Shown here: piece by piece, positions 51,911-62,023 of the stretch
How the letters are laid out: every line of letters starts with the position of its first letter
Numbering within the stretch: position 1 is the stretch's first letter
Position numbers and translations under genes: made by a program
Notes under the pieces: generated by a model
What the model was told of the DNA's origin: nothing
What the model saw: only the letters and a program-made list of their open reading frames with translations
Databases searched by the model: none
Assembly (NCBI GenBank): GCA_030145245.1
Contig: JAQYWC010000051.1
Span: 1 to 64,000 of the forward strand
Source of the DNA: Desulfobacterium sp.
Lineage (GTDB): Bacteria; Desulfobacterota; Desulfobacteria; Desulfobacterales; Desulfobacteraceae
Direction: 5' to 3'
Length of the DNA stretch: 64,000 bases

Positions 51911-52315
51911 TCAGAGGTCAGGGTTCTTTTTAAGAAAACCTGCCTGGACCAGTTTGGCGGCAACGGATTCCTTGGTAAAGGGCTTGATGATGTAGGCCTT
52001 GATCCCGAGCTTCATGATCGCAAGAATCGTCTCTTTGGTGTTGATGCTCGTCACCATGATAAAGGGGATCTCCTTCAGGTTCCTGTCCCCCCTCACGGCC
52101 CTTAGGAGATCCAGGCCCGACATCCCGGGCATCTCCATATCGGAAATGACAAGATCGAAGGTTTCAGGCTTCACCCCTTCAAACTCCGCCTTTAACTTGA
52201 ACCAGGCATCGCTGCCGTCCACGGCCTCGGTCACATCGTCGAATCCGAGTCTGGCCAGGATACCCACCATGGTCGACCGGACAGCGGCCTTGTCATCCAC
52301 GATAAGAAACTTCAT
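51911..52315 (-). CDS. cheY: CheY-type single-domain response regulator
   Basis: The protein has 134 residues with AAGGAGG before the ATG. Receiver motifs are IVDDKAAVRSTM, the phospho-acceptor in FDLVISDMEMPGMSG, Thr/Ser in IMVTSINT and the Lys in AYIIKPFT. It is the last gene of the MCP-CheW-CheA-CheY operon and is presumably phosphorylated by that CheA. Its output could be the flagellar motor or another process, since no flagellar gene is nearby. Confidence 0.9.
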   Translation of the reverse strand: MKFLIVDDKAAVRSTMVGILARLGFDDVTEAVDGSDAWFKLKAEFEGVKPETFDLVISDMEMPGMSGLDLLRAVRGDRNLKEIPFIMVTSINTKETILAIMKLGIKAYIIKPFTKESVAAKLVQAGFLKKNPDL

Positions 52316-52351
52316 ACACTCCTCCTTATTGCTGTTACATGCCCCCGTCCA

Positions 52352-54976
52352 TCAATCTCCAACCATGGAACCCGCCGTCCCTGCCAGTGTTTCCATCCGC
52401 GTTGAGACCTGCTCCATATCCAGGAACCGAACCTGCCTGTTGCCGATTAAGGCCGTGCCCCTGATCCCGCGGACCGGGGCAGGGTCTGTGTTCAGGCTGT
52501 CACAAAACGCCACGGTATCCATGACCAATCCCACCACAATGCCTGCACAGGCAGCCAGCCCCCTGGGAACGATGACGTGCATCTGACCGCCAATGGGATC
52601 ACAGGGGGCAACCGGAATGATTTCATCCAGAAAAAACAGGGACATGGTTCTCCCCCGGTGTTCCATGGACCGTTGTTGCCCTACCGTGTGAATATCCTTG
52701 GCCCGGATCGCTTCAAGCCGTGCCAGGGTGCCCAGGGGAACTGCAAAATATTCGTCAGGAGCAAAGGAGAAGAGCATGAGGTTCACAGGGCACAGTCTTT
52801 GTTTTTCCTCCCCGTCTTTTCCACCCCTGCGCCGTTTCTCCTCCCTGGTTACCGTCTCAAAGTCCAGGCCGGCATGGTCTGCCATGCCCAGGGCGTCTAG
52901 GATCATGACCACCCCCCTGTCACCGATAAAGGTGGAACCGCTGAAACAAGTACAGGTTGAAAGGCCAGGACCCAGGGAGGTAACAACGATCTCCTCGGTA
53001 TCGAAAAGCGATTCCACAAGCAAACCGAACCGGTTGCCCCCCCGTTTGAGCACGATCACAAAAATGCCCCCCCACGCCTGCTTGCGCCGGTCCTGCCCCC
53101 TCCTGGAACCGGAAATGGCGGACCGGCGCTCCCTTTGCTCCTTGCGGATTCTGGAATCAAAATAACTTGTCTCCATCTCCAAAAGGGTTCTGAGCCTCAC
53201 CACCGGCAGCAGCCCACCCCTGAAATCCATCACATCAAAACGGCCAACCCTCTCCACAGATGATTGAAGTTCCCCCGGCTTCAGATGGAAAACCTCCTGC
53301 ATCTGCATATGGGGTATGGCAAACCTGAGCCTCCCGGTTCCAACGATCTGGGCGGAAACAATGGCAAGGGTCAGGGGAATGGTGATATCAACCCGGGTGC
53401 CCTGGCCCGGGGTCGACTCGATCCCGATCCGGCCCTTGAGGTTTTCAATATTGGTCTTGACCACATCCATTCCCACCCCCCGGCCGGACAGGTCAGTGAT
53501 TGTCTCAGAAGTTGAAAAACCGGGTGTGAACACCAGGTTGATCTTCTCCTTGTCCGTCATGGAAAGCACAGCCCCACGGGTGGCAAGGCCTTTGTCAACG
53601 GCAACAGCCCCAATGGTATCAGGATCAATGCCCGGGCCGTCGTCCTGGATAAAAATATGAACCTGGCCACCCTGCTGATGCACGCTGATCAGGATGGTTC
53701 CCCTGGCTGGCTTGCCTGCCCCTGTCCTGAAATCCGGCGTTTCAATGCCGTGGTCAACAAAATTTCTCACCAAATGGGTAAAGGGGTTGGCAAGGCCCTC
53801 CAGTACGCTCTTGTCCAGCTCCACCTCCCCACCCTCCACCACTAGATCAACCTCTTTGCCAAGTTTTTTTGCAAGATCCCGGACAATCCTCCTGAACCTT
53901 GAAACAAGCTTGCCAAAGGGCTGCATCCGCAGCCGCATGATATCTTCCTGAAGCTGGGAGGTCACCGTATTGACGGACTGCATCACCTGGCTGGCCCCGG
54001 CATCCTGCACGGCAAGCCGCTCCATCAGGGGGCGAAGCTGGTTGCGGCTTAGCACAAGTTCGCCCGCAAGGTTCATCAGCCGGGTGATCAGTTCCACATT
54101 GACCCGGATGGTGGAGACGGGTAGTGCCATGGACAAACCAGCCGGGGAAGGGGGATCGGCCATGGCCTCCCCTGTGGCTCCTGGAACTTCCGCGACCTGG
54201 GGGGACGGTTCCTGGAACTCTATGTCGGCCGGGTCAAGGGGAATGATCCGGCTGGAGTCCACCTCAAGCACCTGGGCAAGAAACCCAGGATCCAGGATAG
54301 TGGCAATCACCACCGTAAGCGGCCCATGCCCCGGGCCAAGCCCCCCGGGAGCCATGGCCGGGTCAAAATCGGCAAAAACAAGCTCTCCTATGCCCTCGAT
54401 ATCCGTTAACAGGTCCCGGACACTCCGGTTTTTCTCCAGAAAATCCTGTTGTGGGTCGAGTTCAACGGCATGGATCAGCTTCCCCCCGGCCACAGCCTTC
54501 CTGAGCCCCCCCGGATCCAGCAGATGCCCCAGCCGATCCACCAGGAACGGATCAGAGGGCCCAGGGTACACAGGGCCGCCAGGGGATGAAATCAAGGATT
54601 CCAAAGCCCGCTTCTCCTTTTCATGGGAAGGCTGGATGCCGGAATCCAGGGCAGCCACCATGGACTTCATCCTGTCCAGTCCGGCCAGCAGGACATCCGG
54701 CACAGGAAAGGTCAGGGAAAGTTTTTTTTCCCTCAACGCCATGAGGACGTTTTCCATGGAGTTGGCAAGGTCGCCAAGGTGGGTGAGCCCGGAGAATCCG
54801 GCCCCCCCTTTTATGCTGTGAACTGCCCTGAAGGCGTTATTCACAAGTTCACGGCTTACATTACACCCCAGCACCTCCATGGCCAGCAGATCCGGTTCCA
54901 GCATCTCCAGATCATCCCGGATATCTGCGATGAACTCCCGGGCAGAGCCCGGAGTCAGATCCTGGGAGTCGCCCAT
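52352..54976 (-). CDS. cheA: Chemotaxis histidine kinase CheA with extra C-terminal CheW-like domain
   Basis: The protein has 874 residues from MGDSQDL, five bases after AAAGGAG. It contains an HPt domain (AVHSIKGGAGFSG), a second segment of ~120 residues where P2 would be, a P3 dimerisation domain (MNLAGELVLSRNQLRPLM), a P4 ATPase (HLVRNFVDHGIE, DDGPGID, GRGVGMDVVK) and a P5 CheW-like domain. A further CheW-like domain lies at ~715-860 (LMLFSFAPDEYFAVPLGTLARLE). The added CheW fold may increase array contacts. No CheR or CheB gene is in the operon. Confidence 0.92.
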   Translation of the reverse strand: MGDSQDLTPGSAREFIADIRDDLEMLEPDLLAMEVLGCNVSRELVNNAFRAVHSIKGGAGFSGLTHLGDLANSMENVLMALREKKLSLTFPVPDVLLAGLDRMKSMVAALDSGIQPSHEKEKRALESLISSPGGPVYPGPSDPFLVDRLGHLLDPGGLRKAVAGGKLIHAVELDPQQDFLEKNRSVRDLLTDIEGIGELVFADFDPAMAPGGLGPGHGPLTVVIATILDPGFLAQVLEVDSSRIIPLDPADIEFQEPSPQVAEVPGATGEAMADPPSPAGLSMALPVSTIRVNVELITRLMNLAGELVLSRNQLRPLMERLAVQDAGASQVMQSVNTVTSQLQEDIMRLRMQPFGKLVSRFRRIVRDLAKKLGKEVDLVVEGGEVELDKSVLEGLANPFTHLVRNFVDHGIETPDFRTGAGKPARGTILISVHQQGGQVHIFIQDDGPGIDPDTIGAVAVDKGLATRGAVLSMTDKEKINLVFTPGFSTSETITDLSGRGVGMDVVKTNIENLKGRIGIESTPGQGTRVDITIPLTLAIVSAQIVGTGRLRFAIPHMQMQEVFHLKPGELQSSVERVGRFDVMDFRGGLLPVVRLRTLLEMETSYFDSRIRKEQRERRSAISGSRRGQDRRKQAWGGIFVIVLKRGGNRFGLLVESLFDTEEIVVTSLGPGLSTCTCFSGSTFIGDRGVVMILDALGMADHAGLDFETVTREEKRRRGGKDGEEKQRLCPVNLMLFSFAPDEYFAVPLGTLARLEAIRAKDIHTVGQQRSMEHRGRTMSLFFLDEIIPVAPCDPIGGQMHVIVPRGLAACAGIVVGLVMDTVAFCDSLNTDPAPVRGIRGTALIGNRQVRFLDMEQVSTRMETLAGTAGSMVGD

Positions 54977-54978
54977 GG

Positions 54979-55452
54979 TCACTCCTTTGCCCCCCTGGGA
55001 TTCTTGATCATGGCATCCAGAAGTCCCTCCGGAGAGACAATGAGCATGGGGTCATGCTCCAGGTTGACAACACCGTCAATGATATCTGTTTCAATGGAAT
55101 CCATACTGGAAGGGGCAGGCCCGACTCCCCCCCCGGCCACAGAAATAATATCCCCGATGGTGTCAACCAGTATCCCCACATGGTCTTGTTTCAGGACAAT
55201 GAGATGGTTCTGTTCTATAACGATCCTGCCGGGCCGGCCGAGCTTCACTCCAAGATCCACCACCGTCACCGTCTGCCCCCTGAGGTTGATCAGCCCCCTG
55301 ACAAAGGGGGGCGCATGCTGGACCGGAGTGATCCTGGAAACAACGGCCACCTCCCTGACCCCCAGGATATCGATCCCCATGGAAAGATCGTCTATGGTGA
55401 ACCGGACAAACTGTCGTCCCCTTGTGTCTGAACCGTCATTGCCCCACATCAC
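54979..55452 (-). CDS. cheW: Chemotaxis coupling protein CheW
   Basis: The protein has 157 residues. It opens with GTG-ATG in frame after AGGAGG; the GTG is better spaced (9 nt), the ATG 12 nt. It has the CheW beta-barrel pattern: FVRFTIDDLSMGIDILGVREV, VRGLINLRGQTVTVVDLGVKLG and ILVDTIGDIISV. It links the MCP to CheA. It ends two bases before the cheA start and follows the MCP gene by 26 bp. Confidence 0.9.
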   Translation of the reverse strand: MMWGNDGSDTRGRQFVRFTIDDLSMGIDILGVREVAVVSRITPVQHAPPFVRGLINLRGQTVTVVDLGVKLGRPGRIVIEQNHLIVLKQDHVGILVDTIGDIISVAGGGVGPAPSSMDSIETDIIDGVVNLEHDPMLIVSPEGLLDAMIKNPRGAKE

Positions 55453-55478
55453 TGTTATCGTCCTCCTGCTGATCTGTC

Positions 55479-57623
55479 TCAGATTTTGAACTCCTCCATC
55501 ACGGTTTCAAGGTTCCTTGCGATCACGGAAAGATCCCCTGCCTGCCTTTTGGTACTCTCGGAACTCTTGGCCGTGCTCTCCACATTGAGGCTCAGGGTCT
55601 CCATGGTCTTCAGGATTTGATCACTGTCGTCGGACCCCTTGGCAAGCTGCCGGGCAATGGATTTGGAAGCCTGGGCCACCTCGCCCACAGCCCGGCTCAC
55701 CTCTGCCTCGAACCGGACAAGCTCCTCCATATTTTCCGCCACGGTTGCCGAATCCCCGGCCGTCTTTGAGATGGTTTTGGAAATTTCATTGACTGTTTTT
55801 GTCTGCTCTTCAACGGCCATGGCGATGGACCCCATGATCACGTCGACTTCCCGGACAACCGCTGCAATGGCCTGGATTGCCGTAACCGCCGTGTTGGTAC
55901 TGGTCTGCATGAATTTCACCTTTGCCCTGATATCGCGGCTTGCCTTTGCGGTCTGCTTGGAAAGGGCCTTTACCTCGTTGGCAACCACGGCAAATCCCCT
56001 GCCCGCCTCCCCGGCCCCGGCAGCTTCGATGGAGGCGTTCAGGGCAAGCAGATTGGTCTGAAAGGCAATCTCCTGGATCAGGTCGATCACGTCCCCGATC
56101 TCGGCTGCAGAGTTACCCATGACGGTCACGATGGCGTTGGTATCCTCTGCCTTTGTTGCGGCGTCCGAGGTGATGGTGGATCCGTGGGAAGCGTTGACGG
56201 TCACCTCATTCAGGGTCGCGTAAATCTCTTCCATGGCACAGGCCAGGGATGTCACGGCAGTGGAAAGACTGTCCACCGCCGTCCTGCTGTTGTCAAGCTT
56301 CTGGCAAACCGTGGCCGACGACAGGGCCACCGAATCGATCCTGACACTCACCTCGCCGGTGGATGCCCCCATGGCTTTGAACCTGCCCAGGGTCTTCTGT
56401 ATGAGACCGACCGTTGTCACGGCCTGGCGGTCCATGCCCGACGCCCTCTCTTCCAACTGCCGGGAGATGGAAAGAAGATCTGAAGAAGCGCCGCCCAGCA
56501 CCCGGACGTTGTCGCTTATCCGGGTCACAAGCTCCCTCAACTTCCGGATAAACGCATTGAACCAGGTGGCAAGCGCCCCGATCTCGTCATCGGAATCCAC
56601 CGCAAGGCTCTGGGTCAGATCCCCTTTTCCCTGGGCGATATTTTTCAACCCAAGGGCCGCCGCCTGGATGGGATTAAGAACCGCGGTCAGAGTAAGGGAG
56701 CCCCCGATCACGAGGATCATAACGACCATGCCGAATACGGCAAGGTTGACCCAGAACAGCATCCCCTCCTGCTTTTTCTCCTGGGCCCTGCCGTTTTTCG
56801 AGATAAGGTTGAGGTAGCCGACCATCTTTTTTCTTGAATCGTCAAGGTTGACCATCTGTTTTGACCGTCCGGGCCAAAGGTCAATCAGAGCCCGGACCTG
56901 CCCCGGCAAAAATTCAGCCGTTTCGAGGAACCGGTCAATGTCCTTATGAAGATCTTCCCGCCCCTCGGCTGTAAGACGGCTCTTCAGGGGCCCTGTGACC
57001 GCCTTCACCTTCTCCAGAATTTCAAACACAGCCTTGGTGGTCTTGTAAAAGCCCATCATATCCTGGTTGACCATAAGATCCCGGTTAACGCTCGCAACGA
57101 TCTTGCTCACCAGGACCACCCCCTGTTTTTCAAGGACTTCCCACGCCTTTACGCCGGAAGAGGATTGATTGGCATTGATCGGGGCACCTGGAATGCCATT
57201 GCGCTCCATGAACCCGGTGTTGAATTTCGCGACCTGTTGTTCGATATCCCGGTGGATCTCCTGAACCCTGATCTCCACATCAAAAAGGGAAAAAAGGGCA
57301 ATGCGATAGTTATCAACGTTTTTAGCAAGGGAGTCCACCTCTCCACGGTCAAAAAACAGCCCCTGCTTCACCAGGTAGATCGATTCCCTGATGGTGTCAA
57401 AATGTTCTTCCGCCCTGCGGGTGTTTTCAAGATCATGATCGATAAAAAACTCCTTTTCCCGGACAATGGCCTTGAACATGGCCAGGTTCATGGTGCCAAG
57501 GGTTTCAAGATCGGAATCAAGGCGGGCTTTCGCGGACATGGAATACCAGCTCACCGCGAATAGGATGCTGGTGGCAAGGAGGCTCAACGCCCCAAGGGAT
57601 ATCAATTTTGCTCTTACGGTCAT
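55479..57623 (-). CDS. Methyl-accepting chemotaxis protein
   Basis: The protein has 714 residues from [11 protein letters not shown] (AAGAGG upstream; a longer frame has no site). TM1 is near residues 8-27; a long helical periplasmic domain (~35-285) follows; TM2 is [21 protein letters not shown]; then HAMP and the signalling hairpin with the conserved tip [38 protein letters not shown] split around residues ~515-555. No C-terminal CheR-docking pentapeptide is seen. The ligand is unknown; the all-helical sensor resembles HBM/4HB types. Confidence 0.92.
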   Translation of the reverse strand: MTVRAKLISLGALSLLATSILFAVSWYSMSAKARLDSDLETLGTMNLAMFKAIVREKEFFIDHDLENTRRAEEHFDTIRESIYLVKQGLFFDRGEVDSLAKNVDNYRIALFSLFDVEIRVQEIHRDIEQQVAKFNTGFMERNGIPGAPINANQSSSGVKAWEVLEKQGVVLVSKIVASVNRDLMVNQDMMGFYKTTKAVFEILEKVKAVTGPLKSRLTAEGREDLHKDIDRFLETAEFLPGQVRALIDLWPGRSKQMVNLDDSRKKMVGYLNLISKNGRAQEKKQEGMLFWVNLAVFGMVVMILVIGGSLTLTAVLNPIQAAALGLKNIAQGKGDLTQSLAVDSDDEIGALATWFNAFIRKLRELVTRISDNVRVLGGASSDLLSISRQLEERASGMDRQAVTTVGLIQKTLGRFKAMGASTGEVSVRIDSVALSSATVCQKLDNSRTAVDSLSTAVTSLACAMEEIYATLNEVTVNASHGSTITSDAATKAEDTNAIVTVMGNSAAEIGDVIDLIQEIAFQTNLLALNASIEAAGAGEAGRGFAVVANEVKALSKQTAKASRDIRAKVKFMQTSTNTAVTAIQAIAAVVREVDVIMGSIAMAVEEQTKTVNEISKTISKTAGDSATVAENMEELVRFEAEVSRAVGEVAQASKSIARQLAKGSDDSDQILKTMETLSLNVESTAKSSESTKRQAGDLSVIARNLETVMEEFKI

Positions 57624-57783
57624 GGTATGCCTCTTTGGGTTAAAAAACATTCCGAGCAGACGCGTCGTTAGAACAAGCCGGTTGACTTAAGGTTGATCAG
57701 CACCTATGTTATGCTATTATTTTGTTACAGGGGACATCACCCCTCCATCCAAGGACAACCAACAAACACACCAGGACAACACC

Positions 57784-58515
57784 ATGGAAGATAAAAAAAT
57801 AATGCCCTGCAACTGCTTTGAACCTGACCCCGGAACCAGGATCTGTTACCACAGTATCTCCTCGTTTCTCAACCAGTGCCTCAGGAAAGAAAATGATTGG
57901 CACAATTTCCAGGTAAAGAGAAACCGATTGTTTAAAAAAGAGGATTTCCGGACCGTTTTTCTCTCCCCAGGGGAGATTGAGATGGTGAACAGGTTCAAGA
58001 GCCTCAAGAAACAGGTCGAATGGATGGCAGGACGGTTTCTGGTCAAGACCATGGTGCAGGAAGCCCTGGACAACAAAACGCCCATGACCGAAATCACGGT
58101 CATGCACCAGGACGAAGGTGCACCTTTTGTTAACGGTTTTCCAGGGTTCAGGATCTCCATATCCCACTCGGGCGACTATGCTGCAGTGGGCCTCACCACA
58201 AGGGAGGGGACAGACATCGGTCTTGACATCGAAGAGATCGGAAAAGCACCCGACAGTTCATTCTTGAAAACCGCCTTTACCCAAAACGAGCTGGCCTCCA
58301 TGGGGACCATGCCCCGGGATATCTTCAAGCACTGGACAATTAAGGAGGCTTTTTTAAAATACATCAAAAAGGGATTTAATGAAAGCCTTTACCGGGTGGA
58401 AGTGATTGACGGAAAAATTTTTCACCATGGCGTAGAAGCCCGTGTATCGATCCTAACAAGGACAATTGGGACCCGCTATTCTCTCAGCCTGGTAACCGGA
58501 AAGATCCATGGCTAA
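57784..58515 (+). CDS. Sfp-type 4'-phosphopantetheinyl transferase
   Basis: The 243-residue protein starts at MEDKKIMPC with AGGA 8 nt upstream. The Sfp family motifs are present in order: RFLVKTMVQEAL, ISISHSGDYAAVGL, IGLDIEEIG (metal-binding Asp-x-Glu) and HWTIKEAFLKYIKKGF (WxxKEA). It moves the phosphopantetheine arm of CoA to carrier proteins. It is the only such gene in the window and a candidate to prime the four ACPs of the megasynthase 25 kb away. It overlaps the convergent response regulator by 4 bp. Confidence 0.9.
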   Translation: MEDKKIMPCNCFEPDPGTRICYHSISSFLNQCLRKENDWHNFQVKRNRLFKKEDFRTVFLSPGEIEMVNRFKSLKKQVEWMAGRFLVKTMVQEALDNKTPMTEITVMHQDEGAPFVNGFPGFRISISHSGDYAAVGLTTREGTDIGLDIEEIGKAPDSSFLKTAFTQNELASMGTMPRDIFKHWTIKEAFLKYIKKGFNESLYRVEVIDGKIFHHGVEARVSILTRTIGTRYSLSLVTGKIHG

Positions 58516-59240
58516 TGGTCAAATATGTATCCCACGGAACGGCGGCTCTTGAAATAAACGGGTTTTTTAGAATTTTTCTCAAAATACTTCCTGAATCTCA
58601 CCATGAAGTTGTCAACGGTCCGGGTGGTGGTGGTGCCGGAATACCCCCAGCCAGCCTCCAGGAGCTTCTCCCGGGCCACGGGCTTGCCCCGGTTTGCGAT
58701 GAATACCTTGAGCAGCTTGATCTCCTGCTCGGTCAGGGTGATGGTCCCTGCCATGGATTCTGCCTGGCAGGTGGTGAAGTTGACCAGGTTCTCACCAAAC
58801 CTGTAGGTTTCCCCGGGAAAGGGAGGTTCTTCAGGCCCGGGAGGAGGCGTTTCCTCAACATACCACGATTTTCTGGCAAGGAGCCGCTCAACCCGTAAAA
58901 GGAACTCATCCAGGTCAAAGGGTTTGGCAAGGTAGTCGTCCACACCGCATCGCAGTCCCTGCACCCTGTCTTCGGCACTGCCCTTGGCAGAGAGAATGAG
59001 CACGGGCAGTTTTTCATCCTCATTGCGGATGCTTCTCAAGACAGACAACCCGTCTATCATGGGCAGCATGATATCGAGGACGATAAGGTCAGGGTTCCAT
59101 TTTCGCCACAGGTCCAGACCGGCGATCCCGTCCGGAGCAATTCTCACCCCGTATCCCTGCATGGTAAGATTAAGCTTGATCCCTTCGGCAATGTGTTCTT
59201 CATCCTCAACTACCAGGATACGCTTTTTTTCAGCATCTTC
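58512..59240 (-). CDS. OmpR-type response regulator
   Basis: The protein has 242 residues from MEDAEKKRILVVEDEEH, with GGGAG upstream. The receiver has the phospho-acceptor in DLIVLDIMLPMIDG and Lys in YLAKPFD. The winged-helix DNA-binding domain has LTEQEIKLLKVFIANRGKPVAREKLLEAGWG and TVDNFMVRFRKYFE. The start lies 31 bp inside the end of the upstream kinase gene, so the pair is translationally coupled. Confidence 0.92.
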   Translation of the reverse strand, partial: EDAEKKRILVVEDEEHIAEGIKLNLTMQGYGVRIAPDGIAGLDLWRKWNPDLIVLDIMLPMIDGLSVLRSIRNEDEKLPVLILSAKGSAEDRVQGLRCGVDDYLAKPFDLDEFLLRVERLLARKSWYVEETPPPGPEEPPFPGETYRFGENLVNFTTCQAESMAGTITLTEQEIKLLKVFIANRGKPVAREKLLEAGWGYSGTTTTRTVDNFMVRFRKYFEKNSKKPVYFKSRRSVGYIFDH

Positions 59241-60229
59241 CATAAATTTCTCCCGTTGATATCGCCAAAATCCTCCCTGGGCGAGGTGAGGATAAAGGTT
59301 GACCCTTCTCCCTTGCCCGGACTCTTTGCCGTGACCCTCCATCCGTGTATCTTTGCAATGCTGAACACCAGATATAACCCCAGGCCGCTGCCCTTGACAT
59401 TGGTCTCCTCCTGCTTGGCGGTCTGGTAGAATTTCCTAAAAATCTTCTTGATCTCTTCCGTCTCGATCCCGATACCGTTATCGGAAAACTCGATGGAAAG
59501 CCGCTGCTTGTGAACCTTGAACAGGATCTCCACGGCAGGTTTTCCAGTATTGTTATACTTTTCCGCGTTGGAGAGGATATTCATCAGGAGCATCTCAAAC
59601 AAAAGCAGGTTGACCGGATAAACAAACCGTTGATTCCCTGGGTTGGTGACGGTGATGGCAAGATTGCGAAACAGGCTCTGGTTCTTGTCGCAAAAATTCC
59701 GGGTCACCTCAACCAGGTCCACCCTTGTCAATTCAGCCCCGTAGCTGCGACTCTCTATCCTGGCGAGATTAAGGATGGAGTTGATATTTTCTATGAGACG
59801 GCTCACGTCTTCCAGCATGTATCCGGAATACTTCCTGATATCCTCGGGTTCCAGGGAATGGCGCATGAAGGTCTCAAGGTAAATTTTCAGGGAGGTGACA
59901 GGGGTTTTAAGCTCATGGGTGAAGTTGTAGATGAAGTTATGCTGGAGCCTGAAAAGCCTTACCGTGCGCTGGTAATAGATGAAAGCCAACAGGATTCCAG
60001 CCATGACCATGGTCACAAGCAGGGTCAGAACCAGAAAAATCATCCCGCTCTTTGAGGGAAAGATCTGGCCCGGATCGATATGAAACTTCTTGATGATGAC
60101 CTCGAGGGCCGCGGTGATCTCCATGTACCAGGAAACAGTTATTACAAGGGAGCCTGCAAGGGCCAGGATGGAGCAGGCAAAGATGAAAACAGGATGGAGA
60201 TACCATTTTGATGTGGTTTGTATTTGCAC
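59210..60229 (-). CDS. Membrane sensor histidine kinase
   Basis: The 339-residue protein starts at a GTG with a weak ribosome site. Two membrane helices (~13-35 and ~62-85) flank only ~25 periplasmic residues, so the signal is probably sensed in or near the membrane. It has the H-box YNFTHELKTPVTSL, an N-box (NILSNAEKYNN), DNGIGIE and GSGLGLYLV. It is followed by its response regulator, which overlaps by 31 bp. Confidence 0.9.
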   Translation of the reverse strand: MQIQTTSKWYLHPVFIFACSILALAGSLVITVSWYMEITAALEVIIKKFHIDPGQIFPSKSGMIFLVLTLLVTMVMAGILLAFIYYQRTVRLFRLQHNFIYNFTHELKTPVTSLKIYLETFMRHSLEPEDIRKYSGYMLEDVSRLIENINSILNLARIESRSYGAELTRVDLVEVTRNFCDKNQSLFRNLAITVTNPGNQRFVYPVNLLLFEMLLMNILSNAEKYNNTGKPAVEILFKVHKQRLSIEFSDNGIGIETEEIKKIFRKFYQTAKQEETNVKGSGLGLYLVFSIAKIHGWRVTAKSPGKGEGSTFILTSPREDFGDINGRNLWKMLKKSVSW

Positions 60230-60375
60230 GATTCAGTTATTACGCCAGGCCAAAAGCTATGCCGGGATTCTCTCCCCAAGATTCAAAAATCCGATGATTA
60301 TCATCAATTACCATTCAGGCATCATACATTGACTGTGATTTTTTTCAATCAAAATCGAATCTGCCCCCTTGGTCC

Positions 60376-61590
60376 TCAGGCTGGCAGCTTCATGGTAAAT
60401 TCAACTCCCTTGCCACTGGTACTCTTGCACTGGATGGTTCCTTCAAGGGTTTGGGTCACAAGATTGAAGACGATGGACATCCCAAGCCCGGTCCCCCCCT
60501 TGCCCCGCTTGGTCGTATAAAAGGGATCGAACACCTTTGAGATCTGCTCTTCAGTCATGCCCACGCCCGTGTCCCTGTATACAAACATAACTGTCTTATC
60601 TTTCCGGCTAATATCAAAGATCATCTTCCCTTTGTCCACCCCCTCAAACCCGTGGACCAGGGAGTTGATCACAAGATTGCCCACGATCTGGGAATAGGCA
60701 CCGGGATAGGAGAAGATCTCCAGATCCCCGGAACAGTTGACCTCGATCCCATGGCCGGTTTTCTTGTACCTGGGCCTGAGGCTCAGCAGCACCTCGCCGA
60801 TATAGTCCTTGAGATTGAAAAATCGCTTCTCTTCACTGGACTGATCCACGGCCACCTGCTTAAAGCTTGAGATCAGTTCGGCTGCACGCTCCATGTTGAT
60901 CAGAATCGAGCGTGCCACCTCGTCGATGGTGGAAAGATAGATCTCCAGATTGCTTCGCTTCAGTTCGTCTGCGTCGTAGAGTTTCTGAAGCTCCTCTGTC
61001 TTTGTCTGCAAAAACGATGCTGCGGTCACGCCAACCCCGATGGGGGTGTTGATCTCATGGGCCACCCCTGCAACAAGCCCTCCAAGGGCCGCCATCTTCT
61101 CGGACTGAACCAGCTGGTCCCGAGTTCGCTTAAGGTCGTCCAGGGACGCTTGCAACCGGGTATTGGCATCTTCAAGGTCCTTCTGGTACTTATTTTTCTC
61201 CCGGATTAACCGGGCCCGTTCAAGCCCCTTGTTCACCGAATGATAGAGTACATTCATGTCCTGGATGGGTTTGATGATGTAGTCCCATGCCCCCAGCCGC
61301 AAGGCCTGTACGGTATCCCCGATGTTTCCGGCACCGGATACAACGATGATCGGAGTTTCAGGGGAGCGCTCGGTGACGGCCCCCAGCACCTCCAGCCCGT
61401 CCATTTCAGGCATCCGAAGATCGCACAGCACAAGATCGGGCTTTTGTAATTGAAACGCCTCAAGCCCCTGGCGGCCGTCTCCGGCCTCGATCACCTCAAA
61501 GCCGTAGTCTTCCAGAAAACTCTTAACGCTGTCCCTGATATAGGGTTCATCATCAATGGTCAAAATTTTAATGCCGGTGTTGTCATCCAT
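60376..61590 (-). CDS. Cytosolic receiver-histidine kinase hybrid
   Basis: The protein has 404 residues, with CAGGAG upstream. An N-terminal receiver (ILTIDDEPYIRDSV, LVLCDLRMPEMDG, YIIKPIQ) is joined by a coiled coil to a kinase with H-box GLVAGVAHEINTPIGVG, N-box NLVINSLVHG, RDTGVGMTEEQ and GTGLGMSI. There is no membrane segment. It is likely to be part of a phosphorelay with the neighbouring receiver protein and hybrid kinase, which share its receiver type (LRMPEMDGL). Confidence 0.9.
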   Translation of the reverse strand: MDDNTGIKILTIDDEPYIRDSVKSFLEDYGFEVIEAGDGRQGLEAFQLQKPDLVLCDLRMPEMDGLEVLGAVTERSPETPIIVVSGAGNIGDTVQALRLGAWDYIIKPIQDMNVLYHSVNKGLERARLIREKNKYQKDLEDANTRLQASLDDLKRTRDQLVQSEKMAALGGLVAGVAHEINTPIGVGVTAASFLQTKTEELQKLYDADELKRSNLEIYLSTIDEVARSILINMERAAELISSFKQVAVDQSSEEKRFFNLKDYIGEVLLSLRPRYKKTGHGIEVNCSGDLEIFSYPGAYSQIVGNLVINSLVHGFEGVDKGKMIFDISRKDKTVMFVYRDTGVGMTEEQISKVFDPFYTTKRGKGGTGLGMSIVFNLVTQTLEGTIQCKSTSGKGVEFTMKLPA

Positions 61591-61607
61591 GGCGTTCTCC
61601 TGGAAAC

Positions 61608-61979
61608 CTAGAGAGGCTTTAAAGCCGTGATCAGGACGTTAAGATCGTGAACAGGTTTGATAAAAACTGCCTCGACACGCACTCCGGTGGACTTTAAGGA
61701 GTCAGGCAGCACATAATCTGCAGAGCCCGTATGCACCACAAAACGAATGGTTGAATCGATTTTACAGGCTTTGGTCATGAAGGTATTGCCGTCCATTCCC
61801 GGAAGCCTGATATCGACAATGGCCGCATCCACACTCGTGGATTTTAACATAACCAGGGCATCCTCCCCGCTGGCCGCCTCAAACACGGTAAACCCCTCAT
61901 CTTCAAAATAGGCTGCAATACTGTGACGAATGCTCTCCTCATCGTCCAACACAAGAATATTTACCGTTTTTTCAGGCAT
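61608..61979 (-). CDS. Single-domain response regulator
   Basis: The protein has 123 residues from MPEKTVNILVLDDEES, with AAAGGAG upstream. It has the phospho-acceptor in DAAIVDIRLPGMDG and Lys in VFIKPVHD, with no output domain. It lies between two hybrid kinases (17 bp and 44 bp gaps) and probably carries phosphate between them or acts as an adaptor. Confidence 0.88.
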   Translation of the reverse strand: MPEKTVNILVLDDEESIRHSIAAYFEDEGFTVFEAASGEDALVMLKSTSVDAAIVDIRLPGMDGNTFMTKACKIDSTIRFVVHTGSADYVLPDSLKSTGVRVEAVFIKPVHDLNVLITALKPL

Positions 61980-62023
61980 GATCTCTCCTTTACCAGACAA
62001 CAGACGACACCATATGATCAGCT

